Source: an uncultured Collinsella sp. (lineage in GTDB: Bacteria; Actinomycetota; Coriobacteriia; Coriobacteriales; Coriobacteriaceae). Taken from it: a DNA stretch of 7,555 nucleotides. Numbering within the stretch: the stretch's first letter is position 1; every line of letters begins with the position of its first letter. The DNA is taken from contig CAKUCJ010000059.1 in the NCBI GenBank assembly GCA_934643435.1, forward strand, positions 1 through 7,555, read 5' to 3'. Positions 1-4,434 of this stretch are shown one piece after another. The notes beneath the pieces were generated by a model. That model did no database searches. It had not been told where the DNA came from and was given only the letters and a program-made list of their open reading frames with translations. The translations under genes and the position numbers were made by a program.

Positions 1-155
1 CCGAGAAGACCTATGGCGACGAGATCGACCCGTCCAAGCTCACCCCGCGCGAGCGCCGCCGCCTGGAGCGCGCCAAGCTCGCCGTGCACGAATACCGCCG
101 CCGCATGCTGGAGCTCTACGCAAGAGAAGAAGCCGAGGACGACGACGGCAAATAA
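1..155 (+). CDS. C-terminal end of an unrecognised protein (5' partial)
   Basis: An open frame enters from the left edge (first full codon at position 3) and ends at TAA 153-155, giving 50 residues. The frame is supported by strongly GC-biased third positions. The tail is very hydrophilic and probably helical. A stretch containing LTPRERRRLERAKLAVHEY is rich in Arg, Lys, Glu and Leu, and the protein ends in an acidic run (EEAEDDDGK). This looks like a charged cytoplasmic C-terminal helix of a longer protein. I do not recognise the family and no catalytic motif is visible. The gene converges on the minus-strand dehydrogenase, with a repeat cluster and a bidirectional terminator between them. 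The alternative frame starting at 13 runs on through the palindromic repeats and is not credible. Confidence 0.6.
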   Translation, partial: EKTYGDEIDPSKLTPRERRRLERAKLAVHEYRRRMLELYAREEAEDDDGK

Positions 156-171
156 CGAGATGCTTCCCCAG

Positions 172-218
172 GGGAAGGCGCGTCCCACTTTAAAGACCCG
201 AAACGGGACGCAGTTTCC
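172..218. repeat. Palindromic repeat unit 1 (REP-like, 47 bp)
   Basis: This is the first of three 47-bp units with conserved ends. It begins GGGAAGGCGCGTCCC and ends GGGACGCAGTTTCC. The arms GCGTCCC and GGGACGC pair perfectly, and GGAA/TTCC pairs outside them, separated by three mismatched positions. The central 16-18 bases are not conserved with unit 2. A short perfect palindrome, CTTCCCC-A-GGGGAAG (163-177), overlaps its left edge. Bases 157-167 (GAGATGCTTCC) resemble a decayed right end of a further unit. Confidence 0.7.
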
Positions 219-233
219 GCATCGGCCCCCATC

Positions 234-280
234 GGGAAGCCACATCCCAGAATGGACGCTCAGAGCGGGATGCAGTTTCC
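234..280. repeat. Palindromic repeat unit 2 (REP-like, 47 bp)
   Basis: The second unit starts exactly 62 bp after unit 1, with a 15-bp unconserved spacer (219-233) between them. It begins GGGAAGCCACATCCCA and ends GCGGGATGCAGTTTCC. The last nine bases, GCAGTTTCC, are identical to unit 1. CATCCC pairs with GGGATG and GGAA with TTCC. Its centre contains CCCAGAAT and GCTCAGA, which recur in reverse complement in unit 3. Confidence 0.7.
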
Positions 281-295
281 GCGAGAGGCTCGTTA

Positions 296-342
296 GGGAA
301 AACGCATCCCATTCTGAGCCGGAATTCTGGGACACGGCTTCC
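296..342. repeat. Palindromic repeat unit 3 (REP-like, inverted orientation)
   Basis: The third unit starts exactly 62 bp after unit 2, across another 15-bp spacer (281-295). It begins GGGAAAACGCATCCCATTCT and ends TTCTGGGACACGGCTTCC. It matches unit 2 better as its reverse complement: GGAAGCC, TCCCAGAAT, GCTCAGA and GGGATGC all line up, about three quarters of positions by hand alignment. Units 1 and 2 are therefore direct and unit 3 is flipped, the arrangement seen in BIME-type clusters of extragenic palindromes. No protein-coding potential is seen across 156-345. Confidence 0.65.
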
Positions 343-356
343 ACTTCAAACAGAAG

Positions 357-397
357 AAGGCGCGCTGCCTGCGGTTGATGCAGACAACGCGCCTTTT
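357..397. terminator. Bidirectional rho-independent terminator
   Basis: The arms AAGGCGCG (357-364) and CGCGCCTT (388-395) form a perfect 8-bp stem. A smaller CTGC/GCAG stem (369-372 with 380-383) sits inside the loop. On the plus strand the stem runs into TTTT (394-397). On the minus strand it runs into TTCTTCTG. It lies between the ends of two convergent genes, so it probably terminates both the left-edge gene and the dehydrogenase. The minus-strand U tract is interrupted and therefore weaker. Confidence 0.65.
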
Positions 398-439
398 GCG
401 TTGAGCTCTGTTGAGGTTCGAAGCCGAAACTTTCGACCT

Positions 440-1189
440 TTAGGAGCGGGCTGCTCCGTCGACGGGGAGGATGGCGCCCGTGACATAGGAGGACATGTCG
501 CTCGCCAGGAAAACGAAGGCGTTGGCAACGTCCTCGGGCTCGCCCATGCGTCCCAGCGGAATAGTGGCGATGATGGGCTTGATGACCTCTTCGGGCAGGT
601 TGGCGACCATATCGGTCTTGGTTACGCCTGGGGCAACGGCGTTGACGCGGATGCCCATGGGGGCGAGCTCGCGCGAGAGCGACTGGACCATGCCGTTGAC
701 GGCAAACTTGGACGTGGGGTAACCGACGCCGGAGGGCTGGCCGTACTTGGCGACCATCGAGCTTGTGGTAGTGATGGTGCCGCCGTGGCCGGCCTCGGTC
801 ATGATCTTGGCGGCAGCTTGGTGACCGTTAAAGACGGCGACGACGTTGAGGTCCATGACCTTTGCGAACTCCTCGGCCGTATAGTTAAGGAGCGGCGAGC
901 GCTGGGAGATGCCGGCATTGTTGACGACCGTGTCCAAGCCGCCCATGTCGGCGGCAGCCTGGGTAAAGGCCTCGGTCACGGCTTCGAGCGAGGTGAGGTC
1001 GCAGGAGCGGCCCCAGACCTTGGCGTCGGGATAGGCGGCTGCCAGCTTCTTAACGGCCGCGTCGGCAGTCTCCTGGCGCGAGCCAAAAACGGTGACGGCA
1101 GCGCCTTCCTCAATAAAACGGCAGGCGATGGCATAGCCGATACCGCGCGTGCCTCCGGTGATGATTGCTTTCTTGCCCTCGAGCAACAT
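440..1189 (-). CDS. Short-chain dehydrogenase/reductase, BaiA/FabG-like, NADP(H)-type
   Basis: This is a 249-residue classical SDR oxidoreductase, cytosolic and expected to act as a tetramer on a hydroxyl/ketone pair. Visible motifs are the cofactor-binding glycine motif TGGTRGIG at residues 11-18, NNAG at 90-93, and the catalytic tetrad Asn115, Ser144, Tyr157 and Lys161 (YPTSK). VAPGVTKTDM follows at 185-194 and a C-terminal PVDG near 242-245. From memory, the length, the tetrad numbering, ITGGTRGIG, GVGYP(T/A)SK, VAPGV and the C-terminal VDGA closely resemble BaiA bile-acid 3alpha-hydroxysteroid dehydrogenase. The FabG and glucose-1-dehydrogenase groups are alternatives. Arg38 after strand beta2 (FGSRQ) favours NADP(H). 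The start at 1189 is preferred because AGGA lies 6 bases upstream. A longer frame to 1261 gives an uncharacteristic Cys-rich N-terminus ahead of that site. A terminator separates it from hom, so it is probably transcribed on its own. The substrate is unproven. Confidence 0.88.
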   Translation of the reverse strand: MLLEGKKAIITGGTRGIGYAIACRFIEEGAAVTVFGSRQETADAAVKKLAAAYPDAKVWGRSCDLTSLEAVTEAFTQAAADMGGLDTVVNNAGISQRSPLLNYTAEEFAKVMDLNVVAVFNGHQAAAKIMTEAGHGGTITTTSSMVAKYGQPSGVGYPTSKFAVNGMVQSLSRELAPMGIRVNAVAPGVTKTDMVANLPEEVIKPIIATIPLGRMGEPEDVANAFVFLASDMSSYVTGAILPVDGAARS

Positions 1190-1193
1190 GGTA

Positions 1194-1200
1194 CTTCCTC
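1194..1200 (-). promoter_or_regulatory. Ribosome binding site deciding the dehydrogenase start
   Basis: On the minus strand GAGGAAG precedes the ATG at 1189, with six bases between the AGGA core and the start codon. The in-frame ATG fifteen bases further upstream overlaps this site. The favoured start therefore begins the protein with MLLEGKKAIITGG, the usual SDR N-terminus. Confidence 0.65.
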
Positions 1201-1261
1201 TCATCGCGGGCGGACATTCGCAGCACAGCGTAGCGGTAGCCGGAATCGGTCGCGTTTGCAT

Positions 1262-1290
1262 ATCGGTGAACGGTAGCCCGCGTTACCGAT
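1262..1290. promoter_or_regulatory. Nested palindrome upstream of the dehydrogenase (possible operator)
   Basis: The imperfect 18-bp palindrome CGGTAGCCCGCGTTACCG (1271-1288) is symmetric at 14 of 18 positions, with perfect CGGTA/TACCG ends. It sits within a wider pair, ATCGGT (1262-1267) and ACCGAT (1285-1290). It lies about 75-100 bases upstream of the dehydrogenase start, where a promoter would be expected. This placement and shape suit a dimeric repressor or activator site, but no clear -35/-10 pair was found and no regulator gene is in the window. Confidence 0.35.
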
Positions 1291-1338
1291 GAGCGGCTCG
1301 CGCAAATATGCTCTGCCGTTGTGCTTAGGGCAGGAGAC

Positions 1339-1372
1339 AAAAGGGCTCCCGTCCCACGTCGGACGGGAGCCC
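1339..1372 (-). terminator. Rho-independent terminator of hom
   Basis: The 12-bp arms GGGCTCCCGTCC (1343-1354) and GGACGGGAGCCC (1361-1372) pair perfectly around a six-base loop. Read on the minus strand, the stem is followed by TTTTGTC. It begins 31 bases after the hom stop codon and lies before the dehydrogenase, so the two minus-strand genes are most likely separate transcription units. The strand opposite its U tract has no T run. Confidence 0.85.
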
Positions 1373-1403
1373 TCAAAGCGCGTATTGCTGGGCGAGCGTT
1401 GGG

Positions 1404-2747
1404 TTAGTTCGCCATGACGCCTTCGGACCAGGCCTCGACATCCTCGATACGCAGGACGTTGGCGACCTCGGCCACGCAGTCGACGCTGGCAAGCTCGGCG
1501 GCGGCAGCCTGGACGTCCTTCTCGAGCGCGCGGTGCGTCAGGAAGATGACCGAGCAGGCATCGCTGACGCCCGACTTGCCGTCCTCGACCTGGTTGATGA
1601 GCGAGATCGAGATGTTGTGCTTGGCAAAGATGTCGACCGTCTCGGACAGGGCTCCCACGCGGTCGGCAACCTTCAGACGCACGTAGTACTTGGTCTGGAG
1701 CTCGTCCATGGGCTTAAAGGCGAGGTTGTGGCCGTAGGGCTCAATCTCGGGCAGCGGAGCCACGCCGCGGCTGATCTGCTCGGAGAGCGACAGGATATCG
1801 CCCACGACGGCGCTCGCGGTGGGGAAGGAGCCTGCGCCCGCGCCGTAGAACATGGTCTCGCCCACGGCGTCGCCTACCACGTAGACAGCGTTCATGGCGC
1901 CGTTGACCTTGGCGAGCATGTGGTCGGCGGGGATGAGCGTGGGATGCACGCGGACGTCGACGCCGGCGTCGGTGTTGCGGGCGATGCCGAGCAGCTTAAT
2001 GGTGTAGCCGAGCTCGCGGGCCTGGGCGATGTCCTCGGCGCCGATGGTACGGATACCCTGCTGGTAGACATCGTCGGTGGTAACGCGGGTGCCAAAGCCG
2101 ATGGAGGCGAGGATGGCCGTTTTGCTGGCGGCGTCGAAGCCGTCGACGTCGGCGGACGGATCAGCCTCGGCGTAGCCCTTGGCCTGGGCGTCGGCGAGCA
2201 CGTCAGCGTAATCGGCGCCCTCGGCGTCCATGCGCGACAGGATGTAGTTGGTGGTGCCGTTGAGGATGCCGGCGATGGTCAGGATCTTGTTGCCCACCAG
2301 GTCGTGCTCGAGCGTGCTGACGATGGGGATACCGCCGCCGCAGCTGGCCTCGCACTTGATCTGCACGCCGCACTCACGCGCCTTCTCGGCAAGCGTCTCG
2401 ACATGGCGGCCGAGCAGTGCCTTGTTGGCGGAGACGACGTGCTTGCCGTTCTCAAAGGCTGTGGTGAAGATTTCGGTCGCGGGGTGCTCGCCGCCGATCA
2501 GCTCGACGACGATGTCGACGGCGGGGTCGGTGACGACGTCATGCCAGTCGCTTGTAAAGGCCTCGCGCTCAATACCGGCGGCTTCGGCCTGCTCCCAGGC
2601 AAGCGCGCAGGCGCGGGTTAGCTTAAGGTCGATGCCGTAGGCGGCCAGGTACTCATCGTGGTGGCTCTTGATCAGACGGGCCACGCCGCCGCCGACGGTT
2701 CCCAGACCGATCAGGCCGACGTTCACGGTGCGCAGGGGTTCGCTCAT
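1404..2747 (-). CDS. hom: Homoserine dehydrogenase with C-terminal ACT domain
   Basis: This enzyme (EC 1.1.1.3) reduces L-aspartate 4-semialdehyde to L-homoserine with NAD(P)H. It is the branch point towards threonine, methionine and, through threonine, isoleucine, and it acts in the cytosol. The 447-residue protein is full length for the single-function ACT-bearing class. An N-terminal Rossmann domain carries GLGTVGGGV at residues 14-22. SANKALL follows at 106-112, with the conserved Lys109. The catalytic region includes EASCGGGIPI (133-142), GILNGTTNYIL (160-170) and ADPSADVDGFDAASK (195-209), where Asp205 and Lys209 match the catalytic Asp/Lys of the family. An ACT domain spans about 354-432 (YYVRLKVADRVGALSE), consistent with feedback control by threonine. 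The start is supported by AAGGAG six bases upstream of ATG. It is unusual only in standing apart from thrB, thrC or an aspartokinase within this window. It is divergent from the Liv importer. Confidence 0.96.
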   Translation of the reverse strand: MSEPLRTVNVGLIGLGTVGGGVARLIKSHHDEYLAAYGIDLKLTRACALAWEQAEAAGIEREAFTSDWHDVVTDPAVDIVVELIGGEHPATEIFTTAFENGKHVVSANKALLGRHVETLAEKARECGVQIKCEASCGGGIPIVSTLEHDLVGNKILTIAGILNGTTNYILSRMDAEGADYADVLADAQAKGYAEADPSADVDGFDAASKTAILASIGFGTRVTTDDVYQQGIRTIGAEDIAQARELGYTIKLLGIARNTDAGVDVRVHPTLIPADHMLAKVNGAMNAVYVVGDAVGETMFYGAGAGSFPTASAVVGDILSLSEQISRGVAPLPEIEPYGHNLAFKPMDELQTKYYVRLKVADRVGALSETVDIFAKHNISISLINQVEDGKSGVSDACSVIFLTHRALEKDVQAAAAELASVDCVAEVANVLRIEDVEAWSEGVMAN

Positions 2748-2800
2748 AGATAGCTCCTTCGTGCATCTGTATGGATGATTGACCAGTTAAGGTTGAGTGC

Positions 2801-2830
2801 ATTCTAGCGTGAACCGAGAGCGCGTGCCTA
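2801..2830 (-). promoter_or_regulatory. hom: Predicted promoter of hom
   Basis: On the minus strand a -10 box TAGAAT (plus positions 2801-2806, five of six to consensus) lies 18 bases after a weaker -35 TAGGCA (2825-2830, four of six). Transcription would begin near 2795, giving a leader of roughly 45 bases before the ribosome binding site AAGGAG (2754-2759). The -35 overlaps the short palindrome TGCCT-AGC-AGGCA (2825-2837), which could be an operator. No threonine or methionine attenuator or riboswitch-sized structure fits in this leader. Confidence 0.5.
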
Positions 2831-2912
2831 GCAGGCATCGGCGACTGCGCAAAACGCTACCCCCGAAACGCTGCGGAAACATTGGAAACACGCTCGCTAC
2901 AAACGAAGTCCC

Positions 2913-2942
2913 GTAACAAACTGTCAATGTTTGGGCAATAAG
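2913..2942 (+). promoter_or_regulatory. Tentative promoter of livJ copy 1, overlapped by a palindrome
   Basis: GTAACA (2913-2918) and AATAAG (2937-2942), 18 bases apart, each match consensus at four of six positions. The perfect inverted repeat GGGCAA (2933-2938) / TTGCCC (2945-2950) straddles the putative -10, as a repressor site might. A second pair, AAACATTG (2877-2884) and CAATGTTT (2925-2932), flanks the region. This is a weak call, as no consensus-quality promoter is present. Confidence 0.3.
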
Positions 2943-2963
2943 GTTTGCCCTGTACCGCAAGAC

Positions 2964-2978
2964 GGCCGCATCGCGGCC
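2964..2978 (+). other. GC-rich hairpin just upstream of the livJ copy 1 ribosome binding site
   Basis: GGCCGC (2964-2969) and GCGGCC (2973-2978) form a perfect 6-bp stem around a three-base loop. It ends six bases before the AAGGGGG ribosome binding site (2985-2991). There is no U tract, so it is not a terminator. Possible roles are mRNA 5' stabilisation or a translation-control element. It parallels the hairpin before copy 2. Confidence 0.45.
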
Positions 2979-2996
2979 AGCGAAAAGGGGGACACC

Positions 2997-4163
2997 ATGT
3001 TCAATATCAATAGTACGCTCAGCCGTAGGAACTTCCTCACCGGTGCCGCGGCACTCGGCAGCACCGTCGCACTTGCCGGTTGCTCCTCGGGTGGCTCGGA
3101 TGGCGGCTCCGCCGATGACGGCAAGACGTTCAAGATCGGCGTCATCGGCCCTCTGACCGGTGCCGCGGCAACTTATGGCGTTTCGGCCGAGAAGGGTGCA
3201 AAGCTTGCCGCCAAGGATTTCTCGACCAAGGACCTCAAGCTCTCGCTTAAGTCCGAGGACGACGTCGCCGACGGCGAGAAGGCCATCAACGCCTTCAATA
3301 CCCTGTGCGACTGGGGCATGCAGGCGCTCGTCGGCCCCGTCACCACCGGTGCCGCCGTTGCCGTCTCGGGCGAGATTGCCGACGACATGCTCATGGTCAC
3401 GCCTTCTGCCTCGTCGCTCGACGTCACCAAGGATAAGACCACGGTCTTTCAGGTTTGCTTCACCGATCCCACCATGGGCGCCAGCGCCGCGAAGTTCTTG
3501 GCCGAGAAGTATGCGGACGCCAAGATCGCCCTGTTCTATAACTCCGGCGATACGTACAGCTCGGGCGTTGCCGACGCCTTTGCCGAGCAGGCCAAGGCAT
3601 CCAAGCTCGACATCGTCGATACCGAGACCTTTAAGGACGACTCTTCCACGAGCTTTACCAACCAGCTCACCAAGGCCAAGGAGGCCGGCGCCACGCTTAT
3701 CTTTGCCCCGATCTATTACACGCCGGCGTCCGTCCTGCTCAAGAACGCCAAGGACATGGGCTACGACATGACGCTCATGGGCACCGACGGCATGGACGGT
3801 CTGCTCTCTGTGGAGGGCTTCGATACCTCCCTTGCCGAGGGCGTGCTGCTCATGACCCCGTTCTCCGCCGACGACGAGAAGAACGCCGACTTCGTCAAGG
3901 CATACAAGGAGGAGTACGACGAGACCCCTAACCAGTTTGCCGCCGACGCCTACGACTGCGTCCACGCGATCGCCGAGGCTATCGACAAGGCCGGCATTGA
4001 CACGACGGCCGACGGCGCCGATATTGCCGCCGACCTTGCCAAGGCCATGCGCAAGATTAAGATCGATGGCCTGACCGGCGAGCTCACGTGGAACGACGAG
4101 GGCCAGGTCGAGAAGCCCGCTACGGCCTATGTGATTCAGGACGGCAAGTACATCGCCGCCTAA
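2997..4163 (+). CDS. livJ: Branched-chain amino acid ABC transporter substrate-binding lipoprotein, copy 1
   Basis: This is the 388-residue extracellular binding protein of a Liv/HAAT-type importer (Peripla_BP_6 family), which captures leucine, isoleucine, valine or related ligands and hands them to LivH-LivM. The N-terminus has a canonical twin-arginine motif (SRRNFL, residues 9-14), a hydrophobic stretch, and lipobox LAGC with the lipidated Cys29. This predicts Tat export of a folded, membrane-anchored lipoprotein. A Gly/Ser/Asp linker follows, then the mature fold beginning FKIGVIGPLTG. Family features include ALVGP, TPSAS, ALFYNSGDTYSSG, and the C-terminal GLTGELTWNDEGQ and ATAYVIQDGKY. 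ATG 2997 is chosen because AAGGGGG lies five bases upstream; an in-frame TTG at 2931 would add 22 residues ahead of the signal peptide. The next gene is a close paralogue, with long stretches identical in protein and some in DNA. The exact ligand cannot be told from sequence alone. Confidence 0.93.
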   Translation: MFNINSTLSRRNFLTGAAALGSTVALAGCSSGGSDGGSADDGKTFKIGVIGPLTGAAATYGVSAEKGAKLAAKDFSTKDLKLSLKSEDDVADGEKAINAFNTLCDWGMQALVGPVTTGAAVAVSGEIADDMLMVTPSASSLDVTKDKTTVFQVCFTDPTMGASAAKFLAEKYADAKIALFYNSGDTYSSGVADAFAEQAKASKLDIVDTETFKDDSSTSFTNQLTKAKEAGATLIFAPIYYTPASVLLKNAKDMGYDMTLMGTDGMDGLLSVEGFDTSLAEGVLLMTPFSADDEKNADFVKAYKEEYDETPNQFAADAYDCVHAIAEAIDKAGIDTTADGADIAADLAKAMRKIKIDGLTGELTWNDEGQVEKPATAYVIQDGKYIAA

Positions 4164-4196
4164 GAGCGTATAAAACGCAACCGGTGAGGCTCTTTT
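4162..4196 (+). terminator. Weak terminator-like hairpin overlapping the livJ copy 1 stop
   Basis: AAGAGC (4162-4167, including part of the stop codon) pairs with GCTCTT (4189-4194), which runs into TTTT and then ATTC. The six-base stem encloses a long 21-base loop, so termination is probably partial. It would favour copy 1 over downstream genes unless copy 2 has its own promoter. Confidence 0.4.
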
Positions 4197-4250
4197 ATTC
4201 AGGGCGAGGATGCTTGTAACAGAATGGAAACATTACTTTTACACAATAAA

Positions 4251-4278
4251 GTGACAGACCTGCATAAAGCGGTAAAAA
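4251..4278 (+). promoter_or_regulatory. Candidate promoter of livJ copy 2
   Basis: GTGACA (4251-4256, five of six) and TAAAAA (4273-4278, four of six), 16 bases apart, lie in an AT-rich stretch (about 4205-4365) that contrasts with the GC-rich genes on both sides. This would give a leader of roughly 150 bases. TACTAT at 4354-4359 is a competing -10 without a good -35. One of them probably drives copy 2. Confidence 0.35.
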
Positions 4279-4310
4279 TACGCAGAAATATGGATAAAAA
4301 TCTGAGGCCA

Positions 4311-4341
4311 AAGAAAAGTTGAAATAATCGCCACTTTTCTT
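4311..4341. repeat. AT-rich perfect inverted repeat upstream of livJ copy 2
   Basis: AAGAAAAGT (4311-4319) and ACTTTTCTT (4333-4341) are exact reverse complements, nine bases each, around a 13-base centre. The repeat sits just upstream of the possible -10 TACTAT. It could be a protein-binding site in DNA or a weak RNA hairpin. The centre-to-centre distance of the arms is 22 bp, about two helical turns, which suits a dimeric DNA-binding protein. Confidence 0.45.
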
Positions 4342-4367
4342 AACTAAAGCGTCTACTATTTTGCGAA

Positions 4368-4413
4368 CGCCGAACACGGCGAAGGATGGCCTGTCGGGTA
4401 ACCGAAACCCGAC
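4368..4413 (+). other. Two leader hairpins before livJ copy 2
   Basis: The first hairpin is CGCCG (4368-4372) / CGGCG (4377-4381) with loop AACA. The second is GTCGGGT (4393-4399) / ACCCGAC (4407-4413), seven perfect pairs around a seven-base loop. It ends about ten bases before the AGGAG ribosome binding site (4424-4428). Neither has a U tract. They could be translation-control or mRNA-stability structures, or, for the second, an operator palindrome. They match no riboswitch I recognise. Confidence 0.5.
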
Positions 4414-4434
4414 GAGATTTGAGAGGAGAGCCGC

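Noticed and set aside
172..342. CRISPR-like spacing of repeats and spacers
   Set aside because: There are only three units. The repeats are 47 bp and diverged, one is inverted, the 15-bp spacers are too short, and no cas genes are in view.
13..378. 121-residue plus-strand open frame
   Set aside because: It is out of frame with the GC-biased codon pattern of the left-edge gene, and it runs through the noncoding palindromic repeats.
401..2621. Long plus-strand frames opposite the dehydrogenase and hom (291 and 362 residues)
   Set aside because: They are rich in Gly, Asp, Val and His, as expected from the antisense of high-GC genes. They have no recognisable motif, and the opposite strand encodes clear enzymes.
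2931..2996. TTG start extending livJ copy 1 by 22 residues
   Set aside because: It would place a polar segment ahead of the signal peptide, it overlaps a palindrome, and it lacks a ribosome binding site. The ATG at 2997 has a strong one.
2875..4234. Shared nine-base word GGAAACATT upstream of both livJ copies (2875-2883 and 4226-4234)
   Set aside because: It lies at different distances from the two starts, and a nine-base match between two regions of about 250 bases is not rare by chance.
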